Source of the DNA: DATAEY01 sp038199035
GTDB lineage: Bacteria > Actinomycetota > Thermoleophilia > Solirubrobacterales > Solirubrobacteraceae
Length of the DNA: 64,000 bases
Reading direction: 5' to 3'
NCBI GenBank assembly: GCA_038199035.1
Contig: JBBPZM010000009.1
Span: 57,247-121,246, forward strand
The notes under the pieces were generated by a model that made no database searches, was not told the origin of the DNA, and worked only from the letters and a program-made list of their open reading frames with translations. Each line of letters starts with the position of its first letter. Position 1 is the first letter of the stretch. Below, one piece after another: positions 34,139 through 42,488 of this stretch. Both the position numbers and the translations under genes were made by a program.

Positions 34139-35949
34139 GCTGGCCCCTGGCCTCGTCGCTGATAGTCGTCGCCGCCGTCGCCGCCGGACTGGGGTGGTAC
34201 GAGCGCTCGCGGCCGTCGGCCAAGGTGCTGGCGCTGGTCGCCGTCCTGGCCGCGCTGGCCTCGCTGGGCCGGGTGGCCTTCGCTCCCCTGCCCAGCGTCA
34301 AGCCGACGAGCGACATCGTGCTGATCAGCGGGCTCGCGCTGGGGGGCGCCCCGGGCTTCGCGGTGGGGGCGCTGGCCGCCCTGACCTCGAACCTGTTCTT
34401 CGGTCAGGGCCCGTGGACCCCGTGGCAGATGGTGGCCTGGGGCGGCGTCGGGCTCGCCGGGGCGCTGCTGGGTCGGGCCACCCGCCGCCGACCGGGTCGC
34501 TTCCTGCTGGCCGGGGTCTGCGCGCTGGCCGGCCTGGCCTTCGGCGCGGTGATGAACCTCTTCACGTTCACCTACCTGGGGACGCACACGCCCGGCGCCT
34601 ATGCGCTGGTCGCGGGCCAGGCCCTGCCCTTCGACCTGGCCCACGCGGGCGGCAACCTGGTCTTCGCCCTGGTCTTCGGGCCGGCGCTCACGCGGGCGCT
34701 CGCCCGCTTCCGCGATCGCCTCGAGGTGAGCTGGCGCGAGATACCGCCGCCGTCCGGCGCCCCGGTGATCGGGGGACCGACGGGGCCGGTCGTGACTGTC
34801 CCGCCCCGTCGGGCGCCCGGCGCCCCCGGCGCGGTGGCGGCGGTCGCGGTGGCGCTCAGCCTCGCCCAGGCCGGGGCGCTCGCCGTCGCCTCCCCCGCCC
34901 GGGCCGCCACCCCAGCCTCCTACCTGCGCGCGGCCCAGAACGCCGACGGCGGCTTCGGCGCGGCGCCCGGGACCCGCTCGACCCAGCTCTACTCCGGCTG
35001 GGCCGCACTCGGCCTGGCCGCCGCCGGCCAGAACCCGCTCGACGTTCGCCGTCCCGGGAGGCGGTCGGTGATCGACTACATGCGGGCGGGCGCCAGCTCC
35101 CTCGGTGACACCGGGGCGCTGGAGCGCTCGATCCTCGTGCTCGGGGCCGCCGGCGTATCGCCGCGCAGCTTCGGCGGGCGCGACTTGGTGGCCGCGCTTG
35201 ACGGCCGGCGCACCGCCGCCGGGTCGTTCTCCAACCAGGTCAACCTGACCGCCTTCGGGATCATGGCCCTGCGCGCCGCCGGGCGCTCGACTGCCTCGCT
35301 GCGGGCCAGCACGACGTGGCTGGCCGCCCGTCACAACCCCGACGGGGGCTTCAACTTCGCCGGCCCGGGGGGAGCGAGCGGGGTCGACGACACCGCCGCC
35401 GCGCTCCAGGGCCTGGCCGCGGGCGGGGCCGGGCGCTCGGCCGTCGCCGCCCGGGCCGGGGCCTTCCTGGCCGCGCGCCAGAACCGCGACGGGGGCTTCC
35501 CGCTCGTCCCCGGCCAGGGGTCCAACGCCCAGTCGACAGCCTTCGCCATCCAGGGCCTGGTCGCCGCGGGGCGCAGCCCCGACGCGCTTCACCGCGCCGG
35601 GGCTCCCTCGCCGCTGGCCTACCTGCGCTCGCTCACCTCCCCGAGCGGGGCGGTCCGCTACTCGCGCACGAGCACGCAGACGCCCGTGTGGGTGACCGGC
35701 CAGGCGCTGGCCGCGCTCGCCCACCGCCCACTTCCCCTGCGCCGCGTCGCTCGCCGCGCCCGTGCGGCGACGGCGCAGGCGGCCGCCGCCGCCCGGGCCA
35801 GCGCCGCCCGGGCCAGCGCCGCCCATCGCGCCCACCGCAAGGGCCACGGGGGCGGGGCGGTGGCCACGGCCGGGCCTCGGGGTCGGCTCCTGGCCGCCGC
35901 GGCCGTCGCCGGCCTGGCCACCGGCTGGGTGATGGAGCCCCTGACGTGA
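34135..35949 (+). CDS. ECF S component fused to extracellular alpha/alpha-barrel domain
   Basis: Substrate-binding membrane subunit of the B12 transporter. Residues 1-200 form a six-helix S component with the motif SVKPTSDIVLISGLALG and LFFGQGPWTPWQMVAWG seen in cobalamin-type (CbrT-like) S components. Residues 234-258 form an extra hydrophobic segment ending in ARA, like an internal signal, which would carry the next part outside. Residues 259-535 contain repeated prenyltransferase/squalene-cyclase-like units (NADGGFGAAPG, NPDGGFNFAG, NRDGGFPLVPG) of an alpha/alpha-barrel, the fold of the alpha domain of intrinsic factor. A basic Ala-rich stretch (536-583) and a final membrane helix (584-600) anchor it again. 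Cyclase activity is unlikely: only GVDDTA is present instead of DxDDTA. Starts in the ATGA overlap. Confidence 0.85.
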   Translation: MSWPLASSLIVVAAVAAGLGWYERSRPSAKVLALVAVLAALASLGRVAFAPLPSVKPTSDIVLISGLALGGAPGFAVGALAALTSNLFFGQGPWTPWQMVAWGGVGLAGALLGRATRRRPGRFLLAGVCALAGLAFGAVMNLFTFTYLGTHTPGAYALVAGQALPFDLAHAGGNLVFALVFGPALTRALARFRDRLEVSWREIPPPSGAPVIGGPTGPVVTVPPRRAPGAPGAVAAVAVALSLAQAGALAVASPARAATPASYLRAAQNADGGFGAAPGTRSTQLYSGWAALGLAAAGQNPLDVRRPGRRSVIDYMRAGASSLGDTGALERSILVLGAAGVSPRSFGGRDLVAALDGRRTAAGSFSNQVNLTAFGIMALRAAGRSTASLRASTTWLAARHNPDGGFNFAGPGGASGVDDTAAALQGLAAGGAGRSAVAARAGAFLAARQNRDGGFPLVPGQGSNAQSTAFAIQGLVAAGRSPDALHRAGAPSPLAYLRSLTSPSGAVRYSRTSTQTPVWVTGQALAALAHRPLPLRRVARRARAATAQAAAAARASAARASAAHRAHRKGHGGGAVATAGPRGRLLAAAAVAGLATGWVMEPLT

Positions 35950-36010
35950 CGTCGGGGCGAGGCTTGGGACAAGGCGCTCGGAGCCGGAGACCCGATAGGT
36001 TCCCCGCCGC

Positions 36011-37156
36011 ATGAAGGTCGGGGTGCCGAAGGAGACAGCCGAGGGCGAGCGGCGGGTGGCCCTCGTGCCCGAGATCGTGCGTAAGCTCGTCGCCGACGGT
36101 CACCAGGTCGTCGCCGAGGCCGGCGCCGGGACCGCGGCGATGATCCCCGACGCGCTCTTCGAGGAGGCCGGGGCGACCGTCGCCTCGGACGCGGGACAGG
36201 TGTGGGGCGCCGACGTGGTGGCCAAGGTCCAGCGGCCGTCGAGCGCGGAGATCGAGCGCCTGCGCACCGACGGCGTGCTGATCGGCTTCCTGGCTCCCCT
36301 GACCGCGCCGGACACCACCCGGGCGCTGGCCGCCGCGGGGGTCACCGCCTTCGCCATGGAGGCCATTCCCCGCATCTCGCGGGCGCAGTCGATGGACGCG
36401 CTCTCCTCGCAGAGCAACGTCGCCGGCTACCGCGCCGCGCTGCTGGGCGCCGAGCTCATGGGGCGCTTCTATCCGATGCTCATGACCGCCGCCGGCACGA
36501 TCCGTCCCGCCAAGGTGCTGGTCCTCGGCGCCGGCGTCGCCGGTCTGCAGGCGATCGCCACCGCGCGGCGCCTCGGCGCGGTAGTGCAGGGCTTCGACGT
36601 ACGCGCGGCGGTCAAGGAGCAGGTCGAGTCGCTGGGCGCGACCTTCCTCGAGCTCGACATGGAGAGCGCCGAGGGGGAGGGAGGCTACGCGCGCCAGCTC
36701 ACCGAGGAAGAGCAGCAGCGCCAGCGCGAGCTGCTGGCCGACGCCATGACCGACGTCGACGTGGTCATCAGCACCGCCCTGGTCCCCGGGCGTCCGGCGC
36801 CCCTGCTGGTCACCGCCGCCGCGGTGGAGGGGATGAAGCCCGGGGCCGTGGTGATCGACCTGGCGGGCGAGTCGGGCGGCAACTGCGAGCTGTCCGAGCC
36901 GGGGGAGACCGTGGTGCGCCACGACGTGACGATCGCCGCCCCGCTCAACCTCCCGGCCACCATGGCCGAGCACGCCTCCCAGCTCTACGCCCGCAACATC
37001 CAGTCGCTGCTCGGGCTGATGGTCGGCGAGGACGGCTCGCTGGAGCTGAACTTCGACGACGAGATCATCGCTGGCGCCTGCATCACCCGTGGCGGCGAGA
37101 TCGTCCACGAGGGTGCGCGCAAGGCCGCCGAGACCGCCGGCAGCCCCGCCGGCTAG
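36011..37156 (+). CDS. pntAA: NAD(P) transhydrogenase alpha subunit, part 1
   Basis: Soluble NAD(H)-binding domain I of the proton-translocating transhydrogenase that balances NADH and NADPH. The 381-residue protein has the alanine dehydrogenase/PNT fold: N-terminal VGVPKETAEGERRVALVPE and the Rossmann motif VLVLGAGVAGLQAIATARRLGAVV, plus the RQD-loop region SQSNVAGYRAALLGAELMGRFYPMLMTAAG. The membrane part is encoded by the next gene. A -10-like TAGGTT (35996-36001) ends nine bases before the ATG, and no ribosome binding site is seen. It starts 61 bases after the B12 operon, probably as a separate unit. Confidence 0.96.
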   Translation: MKVGVPKETAEGERRVALVPEIVRKLVADGHQVVAEAGAGTAAMIPDALFEEAGATVASDAGQVWGADVVAKVQRPSSAEIERLRTDGVLIGFLAPLTAPDTTRALAAAGVTAFAMEAIPRISRAQSMDALSSQSNVAGYRAALLGAELMGRFYPMLMTAAGTIRPAKVLVLGAGVAGLQAIATARRLGAVVQGFDVRAAVKEQVESLGATFLELDMESAEGEGGYARQLTEEEQQRQRELLADAMTDVDVVISTALVPGRPAPLLVTAAAVEGMKPGAVVIDLAGESGGNCELSEPGETVVRHDVTIAAPLNLPATMAEHASQLYARNIQSLLGLMVGEDGSLELNFDDEIIAGACITRGGEIVHEGARKAAETAGSPAG

Positions 37157-37180
37157 ACCCGCAAGGAGAGCCCCCAAGCC

Positions 37181-37528
37181 GTGCTCATCACCAACCTCGC
37201 CATCCTCGCGCTCGCCGGCGCCGTCGGCTACGCGGTGATCTCCAAGGTCCCCAACACGCTCCACACCCCGCTGATGTCGGGGACCAACGCCATCCACGGG
37301 ATCGTCATCCTCGGCGGCCTCCTGATCATCGGCACCGCCGGTGACGGCTTCCTCAACAAGCTGCTGCTGGTCATCGCGATCGCCTTCGGGACGATCAACG
37401 TGGTCGGCGGCTTCCTGGTCACCGACCGCATGCTGGGCATGTTCAAGAGCAAGCCCGAGCCAAGGGCGGTCGAGGCCGAGGGCGGCGCTGGAGCGCCGGG
37501 CTCGGACGGGGCGAAGGGCGACGTATGA
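37181..37528 (+). CDS. pntAB: NAD(P) transhydrogenase alpha subunit, part 2 (membrane)
   Basis: Domain II membrane segment of the three-subunit transhydrogenase: 115 residues with three helices (LITNLAILALAGAVGYAVI, MSGTNAIHGIVILGGLLII, LLVIAIAFGTINVVGGFLV). The histidine in TNAIHGIVILG is the conserved proton-pathway residue, and GGFLVTDRMLGMFK is a family hallmark. A GTG start with AGGAGAG upstream; the stop overlaps pntB (ATGA). The separate alpha parts are typical of actinobacteria. Confidence 0.95.
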   Translation: MLITNLAILALAGAVGYAVISKVPNTLHTPLMSGTNAIHGIVILGGLLIIGTAGDGFLNKLLLVIAIAFGTINVVGGFLVTDRMLGMFKSKPEPRAVEAEGGAGAPGSDGAKGDV

Positions 37529-38970
37529 GCACGGTCCTGGCCACGTCCTTCGTGCAGGACCCCAACTTCATCCGCGCCTGCTACATCGTCGCCTTCCTCC
37601 TCTTCATCTACGGGCTGTCGGGCCTCACCGGGCCGCGGACCGCCGTCCGCGGCAACCTCATCGCCGCGGTGGGAATGGCCATCGCGGTGATCGCCACCCT
37701 GCTCAACCCCGGCGTGGGCAACTGGTGGCTGATCGCGCTGGGCATCGTCATCGGCACGGTCATCGGGGTCCCGGCGGCGCGCAACGTGAAGATGACCGCG
37801 ATGCCCCAGATGGTCGCGCTGTTCAACGGCGTGGGCGGCGGGGCGGTGGCCCTGATCGCCTGGGTCGAGTTCCGCCACACCGCGGGCTACCACGTCGGCC
37901 CGAGCGGCGAGGCGATCCCCCTCTACGTGGCCATCTTCTCGGTCTTCGCGGCGATCGTCGGCTCGGTCTCGTTCTGGGGCTCGAACATCGCCTTCGGCAA
38001 GCTCCAGGAGATTCTGCCCGGCCGGCCGATCACCCTCGGGCGGCCCCAGCAGCTGGTCAACCTGCTGATCTTCGCCATCGCGATCGCGCTGGCCGTGATC
38101 ATCGTCGCGGGTGGCAGCTCGGAGCTGCTGATCATCGGCCTGCTGGTGGCCGCCGCCCTGCTCGGCAACCTCATGGTCCTGCCGATCGGCGGGGCCGACA
38201 TGCCGGTGGTGATCTCGCTGCTCAACGCCTTCACCGGGCTGTCGGCCGCGGCGACCGGCGTGGCGCTGAACAACTACGCGCTGATCGTGGCCGGGATGAT
38301 CGTCGGGGCGTCGGGAACGATCCTGACCAACCTGATGGCCGAGGCCATGAACCGCTCGATCCCCAACATCGTCGCCGGCGGGTTCGGCGGCGGGGGGATC
38401 GCCGCCGCCGGCGGTGGCGGGGCCGACGACGGCGACAAGACCGTGCGCTCGACCAGCGCGGCCGACGCCGCCATCCAGCTCTCCTACGCGCGCCAGGTCG
38501 TCGTCGTGCCGGGATACGGCATGGCGGTGGCCCAGGCCCAGCACGCGGTCAAGGAGCTGGCGCGCGAGCTCGAGAAGCGCGGGGTCGAGGTCAAGTACGC
38601 CATCCACCCGGTGGCGGGGCGCATGCCGGGGCACATGAACGTCCTGCTGGCCGAGGCCGACGTGCCCTACGACCAGCTCAAGGAGATGGACGAGATCAAC
38701 CCCGAGTTCCCGCGGACCAACGTCTCGCTGGTCATCGGGGCCAACGACGTGACCAACCCGGCGGCCAACTCCAACCCCAACTCGCCGATCTACGGCATGC
38801 CGATCCTCGAGGTCAACCAGTCCGAGTCGGTGATCGTGCTCAAGCGCTCGATGAACCCGGGCTTCGCCGGCATCGACAACGAGCTCTACTACGACCCCCG
38901 CACACAGATGCTGTTTGGTGACGCCAAGGCGTCGGTGGGGGAGATCACCTCCGAGGTCCAGGCGCTGTAG
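37525..38970 (+). CDS. pntB: NAD(P) transhydrogenase beta subunit
   Basis: Beta subunit containing nine or so membrane helices (domain II) and the NADP(H)-binding domain III. Recognised by VGGGAVALIAWVEFRH, the NRSIPNIVAGGFGG loop (SIPN), and the C-terminal domain III VVVPGYGMAVAQAQHAVKELARELEKRG, AIHPVAGRMPGHMNVLLAEADVPYD, and NDVTNPAANSNPNSPIYGMPIL, which binds NADP(H). At 481 residues it is full length. Together with the two alpha parts it forms a complete proton-pumping transhydrogenase. Confidence 0.97.
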   Translation: MSTVLATSFVQDPNFIRACYIVAFLLFIYGLSGLTGPRTAVRGNLIAAVGMAIAVIATLLNPGVGNWWLIALGIVIGTVIGVPAARNVKMTAMPQMVALFNGVGGGAVALIAWVEFRHTAGYHVGPSGEAIPLYVAIFSVFAAIVGSVSFWGSNIAFGKLQEILPGRPITLGRPQQLVNLLIFAIAIALAVIIVAGGSSELLIIGLLVAAALLGNLMVLPIGGADMPVVISLLNAFTGLSAAATGVALNNYALIVAGMIVGASGTILTNLMAEAMNRSIPNIVAGGFGGGGIAAAGGGGADDGDKTVRSTSAADAAIQLSYARQVVVVPGYGMAVAQAQHAVKELARELEKRGVEVKYAIHPVAGRMPGHMNVLLAEADVPYDQLKEMDEINPEFPRTNVSLVIGANDVTNPAANSNPNSPIYGMPILEVNQSESVIVLKRSMNPGFAGIDNELYYDPRTQMLFGDAKASVGEITSEVQAL

Positions 38971-38992
38971 GGGTCGCCCGGTCCCTGCGCCG

Positions 38993-39886
38993 ATGGCCCG
39001 GGTGGAGCGAGGAGACGCGTCGAGGCAGGAGACGTTCCGGTGGGGGCTACACGCTCGCTGGGAGCAGCTCTACGACGCGATCCGCGACAACCAGCTGCTC
39101 ACCTTCGCCGGCTCGATGTCGTTCGGGGTGGTGTTCTCGACCATCCCGTTGTGCCTGTTCGTGCTCGCCGTCCTGGGCTTCCTGCGCCTCCAGGAGGTAT
39201 GGGCGCGCGACCTCTCCCCCGAGGTGCGCGCGGGGGTCTCCCCGTCGGCCTACCGGGTGATCGACGAGGCGGTGCGCCACGTCCTGGGATCGGGCCAGCT
39301 CGCCTGGCTGACGGTGGGAGGGGTCCTGACCCTCGGGCTGGCCTCCGGCGCGATGCGGGCCACCATGGACGCGCTGGACTCGATCTACTGCGCCCGGCGC
39401 CGGCGGCCGCTGGTCGAGAAGGTCCGACGCTCGCTGTGGCTGGCCGCGGTGGTCAGCCTGCTCTTCGTGCTGGCGGCGGCGATCGTGCGCATCGGCCCTG
39501 TGCTGATCGACCAGCGAGGCCAGGGCCCGGTGGTGGCCGTGGTCTCGTTCGTGGTCCGCTGGGGCGTGGGCGCCGCGCTGCTGGAGGCGGCGGCCTTCCT
39601 GATCGTGCGCTACGGGCCGTCGACTCCCCAGCCTGTCGGCTGGGTGAGCTTCGGCTCGGGGCTGGCCGTCGGCGGATGGGTCCTCATGTCGATCGGCTTC
39701 GGCCTCTACATCACCTACGTCGCCTCCTACGGGTCGCTCTACGGGTCGCTGGCCTCGGTCATCGTGCTGTTCTCCTACGACTACCTGTCGTGCGTCGTCT
39801 TTCTGCTCGGCGTGCAGGTCGATGCCCTGGTGCGCGGCGAGGCGCGGGGTGACCCGACCGGTCAGCAGGCTCGCGACAGCGACTAG
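38993..39886 (+). CDS. YihY/BrkB-family membrane protein
   Basis: A membrane protein of 297 residues with about six helices, of the BrkB/YihY (formerly RNase BN-like) family. Landmarks are LTFAGSMSFGVVFSTIPLCLFVLAV near the start and the C-terminal YVASYGSLYGSLASVIVLFSYDYLSCVVFLLGVQVDAL, the typical Y..YGS.....VV.L...Y....I...G.e.....G pattern. Its role is unclear; transport or envelope functions have been proposed for the family. The ATG at 38993 is 22 bases after pntB. It ends a convergent gene pair with the DNA methylase, with a palindrome-rich gap between. Confidence 0.88.
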   Translation: MARVERGDASRQETFRWGLHARWEQLYDAIRDNQLLTFAGSMSFGVVFSTIPLCLFVLAVLGFLRLQEVWARDLSPEVRAGVSPSAYRVIDEAVRHVLGSGQLAWLTVGGVLTLGLASGAMRATMDALDSIYCARRRRPLVEKVRRSLWLAAVVSLLFVLAAAIVRIGPVLIDQRGQGPVVAVVSFVVRWGVGAALLEAAAFLIVRYGPSTPQPVGWVSFGSGLAVGGWVLMSIGFGLYITYVASYGSLYGSLASVIVLFSYDYLSCVVFLLGVQVDALVRGEARGDPTGQQARDSD

Positions 39887-39982
39887 CCTGCTGCGCGGCG
39901 CCGCCTTCTCGTTCGTCCTGCACCGGCCTCCGTGCTCGACGGCCGCGCCGAGCGGGGGGGAGAGAGAGGGGTTCTCCTTCCG

Positions 39983-40030
39983 GAGCTGATAGCCCCCGCT
40001 ATCAATAGTGATAGCCCCGGCTATCAGCTC
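39983..40030. repeat. Two tandem 18-base palindromes in a convergent gap
   Basis: TGATAGC-N4-GCTATCA occurs at 39987-40004 and 40009-40026, 22 bases centre to centre (about two helical turns), and outer arms GAGCTGATAGCC/GGCTATCAGCTC (39983-39994 and 40019-40030) pair over the whole element. It lies in the 277-base gene-free gap (39887-40163) between the 3' ends of the BrkB and DNA-methylase genes, not at a promoter. A GA-rich tract (39955-39972) precedes it, and GGTGACCTG is repeated downstream (about 40042-40085). Confidence 0.8.
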
Positions 40031-40163
40031 GTGGGAAGGGGGGTGACCTGACCCCGGGCGCTGGCGGAGCGTAGGGAGGTGACCTGGCGCCCGTGGGCCG
40101 GGGGGCCCGGGAGGGCCAGGGTGGTGATCACACCTACCCAGGTCGGGAGCCCGGGAGGCCGGC

Positions 40164-41228
40164 TCAGCCGGCCACGGGCGCGAGGGTCGCCGCGGGCCCG
40201 ATGGCCGCTCGCACGTCCGCGCGCTCCCCACAGACCAGCAGGTACTCGACGTTGCGCAGCCGCCCGACGCGACCGACCCGGCGGCCCGCCGGGTCGTGGA
40301 TCCCGATGCGCGCGCCGACGTAGCGCGGGGAGTCGAAGGCCATGACCGCGACCTCGCCGCGGCCGGCGCACATCTCGACGAGCTCGTCCAGCGTCACCCA
40401 CGCCTCGTCGTTGTAGGAAAGGACGAGCAGGCGCGCGCGCACCGCCGCCAGCAGCTCGCGCAGGGCGTCGTGGATCAGCCGCCGCGAGTTGAAGGGGCTG
40501 CGCCTCGCCGGGTCGCGGCAGTCGGCGCGCTTGCAGGCCACGCCGTAGTGCTCAGGCGCGTCCCAGGCGACCAGGGTCTCCCACACGTGGTAGTTGCCGC
40601 GGTAGGAGTGCTGGTTGTAGGGCGGGTCGAGGTAGGCGAGGTCGACCGCCGGCAGCGAGCGGGCTACCTCCGCCGCGTCCCCACGCGTCGCGTGGCCCGG
40701 GCCGTCGAGGAGGGCCGGAGCGCGCAGCTCGAGGGGACGGTGTGAGCGAGGCGCCCACTGCTTGAGGTAGGCCATCTGCACCCCGGTGGTGGAGTCCACC
40801 CGATCGGCCGCCTCCAGCAGGCTCGTCAGCAGCAGCGGCCACAGGGCGGAGCCGGCGAAGTCGCGATCGAGGGCGTCGCGGATGGCGTCGACCCGCATCC
40901 CGTTGCGGGGCTGGACGTAGCGCGCGCGGCGGCAGAAGGTCTCGGTGAAGTAGCCCTCGTGGCCGGCCAAGGCGTTGAGGTGCGCGAGCGCGGCGGCCAG
41001 CTCGCGCCGGTCGACGTCACGGGCGTCGGTGGCCACGTAGCAGCGGGCCAGCACCTCGGCGAAGCCGGCGCTGTCGCTGGCCCACACGAGCAGGCCGCGG
41101 CGCTTGAGCTCCTGGCCCACCCGCGTGGTCCCCGCGAACAGGTCGGCGGCGGTGCGGGCGCCGGCCCGGGCGGCCAGGTCCCCGAGCACGCCGACCAGCC
41201 GGCGCTTGGAGCCGAGGTACTTGATCAT
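40164..41228 (-). CDS. Orphan DNA adenine methylase (D12 class)
   Basis: A DNA adenine-N6 methyltransferase of the D12 class. The start MIKYLGSKRRL is the family's SAM-binding KxLGSKR motif, DLFAGTTRVGQELKRRG is the FxGxG-like region, and the catalytic DPPY (residues 201-204, AYLDPPYNQHSY) is intact. 354 residues is longer than Dam; the insert (residues 90-190) probably contains the recognition domain. No restriction endonuclease, vsr or phage gene is adjacent, so it is an orphan methylase and may be regulatory. It is convergent with BrkB; a GTG/ATG start at 41228 has no clear upstream signal. Confidence 0.9.
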   Translation of the reverse strand: MIKYLGSKRRLVGVLGDLAARAGARTAADLFAGTTRVGQELKRRGLLVWASDSAGFAEVLARCYVATDARDVDRRELAAALAHLNALAGHEGYFTETFCRRARYVQPRNGMRVDAIRDALDRDFAGSALWPLLLTSLLEAADRVDSTTGVQMAYLKQWAPRSHRPLELRAPALLDGPGHATRGDAAEVARSLPAVDLAYLDPPYNQHSYRGNYHVWETLVAWDAPEHYGVACKRADCRDPARRSPFNSRRLIHDALRELLAAVRARLLVLSYNDEAWVTLDELVEMCAGRGEVAVMAFDSPRYVGARIGIHDPAGRRVGRVGRLRNVEYLLVCGERADVRAAIGPAATLAPVAG

Positions 41229-41354
41229 GGCGCGAACGTAGAGCGCTGCGCGGACGCCCCAGCGCTTCGAGGCCGTCGAGCGCCTGCCCCCTGTCCTCGC
41301 GACGCTGGCGGGGAGCAGCTAGGAGCCGCAACCCGGCCGCGTTAGGGTCGCGAC

Positions 41355-42488
41355 GTGCTGCGCCGCCGCTCGCTCAGCCTCCCCTACGGGGACCAGGTCC
41401 CCGCTCTCGCGGCCCTGGTCGTATCAAGCCCGCCCCACTTGGAACCCGAGCGGCTCCTGCGCCACTCGCGCCACGAGCGGCTCGTGGAGGCCGCGCTGTA
41501 TCACCGCGTCTCGGGACACCTCGCGGCGGCTGCGGAGCGCGGCGACGTGGCGCTGGGTCAGCAGCTGTGCGGCCGGGTCGCCCGCGTTGGCGCCGTCCAC
41601 ATCCTGCACTCGGCCGCCCTGCGGCGCGAGCTGGCGATGATCGAGCCCGTGCTCGCCGCTGCCTGCGGGGTCGCGCCGGTGTGCTTCAAGGGTCCCGCCG
41701 TCGCGGATCGGCTCTACTCCGATCCCCGGCTGCGGACGTTCGCCGACCTCGACCTGCTGGTGCCGCGCGAGACGCTCGGCGACGCGGCGCGCGCGCTCGT
41801 GGAGCGAGGCTACGAGCACGTGCACGAGTTCCGGTCGGGCTTCGGACAGGACCATGGTCACGACCTGCACCTGCGAAGGCGGATCGGCGACCGAGCGCTC
41901 GACGTCGAGCTTCACTGGCGGGTCGGCGACGACCCGTCGTGCTCGGTGCTGGACCACGGGCTCTTGGGAGCCGGCGCGGCACGCCTTCGAGTCGCCGGCG
42001 CCGAGGTCGGCGTCCCAGCGGCGGCCGAGCAGCTCGTCTGCCTGGCCGTGCACCTGCTGAGCGACCGCGCCAAGCGGCTGATCTGGGTTGCGGACCTGGC
42101 CCTCGCGGGGTCGCGCGCCTCGGCCTCGGAGTGGAAGCGGTCGTTCGAGCTCAGTCGCGCGCTCGGGCTCGGATGGGCTCTGCATCGCGGGCTCGACTAC
42201 GCAGCTCGCCACCTCCACTTCGGGCGCGAGCGGCCGCTGCCGCCGGGGCCACCGCCGGCTTGGGGGCCGCTGCGCGCGGTCGAGGAGCTGGACATGCGCG
42301 CGTCTCTGCACGTGGGGCGCCTCGCGCGGCTCGGATGGAGGTCGAGGATGCGTTACTTGCGAGAGGTTCTCGTCCCGACGGCGGAAGGTTTGTCGGGAGC
42401 GGTCGGGAGTGACGGCGCCCCGACACCGCGGCTCGTGCGCCGCCATCTGCGTACGATCGCCCTCGGGCTGCGACCCGGCCGTCGCTGA
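41355..42488 (+). CDS. Nucleotidyltransferase-fold protein (PF14907 type)
   Basis: A 377-residue protein of the uncharacterised nucleotidyltransferase family found in many RiPP and lasso-peptide loci. The core motif is VCFKGPAVADRLYSDPRLRTFADLDLLV, giving KG.....Y..p..R...DlDlLv with the acidic pair of the nucleotidyltransferase fold, followed by DVELHWRVGDDP. The rest is helical. It probably adds a nucleotidyl group or modifies the peptide product, but the reaction is unknown. A -10-like TAGGGT (41343-41348) ends six bases before the GTG start. Its stop overlaps the glycosyltransferase start (TGATG), so the two are coupled. Confidence 0.8.
   Translation: MLRRRSLSLPYGDQVPALAALVVSSPPHLEPERLLRHSRHERLVEAALYHRVSGHLAAAAERGDVALGQQLCGRVARVGAVHILHSAALRRELAMIEPVLAAACGVAPVCFKGPAVADRLYSDPRLRTFADLDLLVPRETLGDAARALVERGYEHVHEFRSGFGQDHGHDLHLRRRIGDRALDVELHWRVGDDPSCSVLDHGLLGAGAARLRVAGAEVGVPAAAEQLVCLAVHLLSDRAKRLIWVADLALAGSRASASEWKRSFELSRALGLGWALHRGLDYAARHLHFGRERPLPPGPPPAWGPLRAVEELDMRASLHVGRLARLGWRSRMRYLREVLVPTAEGLSGAVGSDGAPTPRLVRRHLRTIALGLRPGRR

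Noticed and set aside
34900..35720. A functional squalene-hopene or other terpene cyclase
   Set aside because: Although the repeats match that fold, the catalytic DxDD motif reads GVDD, the domain is short and it is fused to an ECF S component under a B12 riboswitch.
37228..38634. Long minus-strand frame opposite pntB (468 codons)
   Set aside because: Low-complexity His/Asp/Arg-rich shadow; pntB on the plus strand is unambiguous.
39983..40030. A CRISPR array or promoter operator
   Set aside because: Only two copies without spacers of CRISPR type, no cas genes, and both flanking genes end, not start, there.
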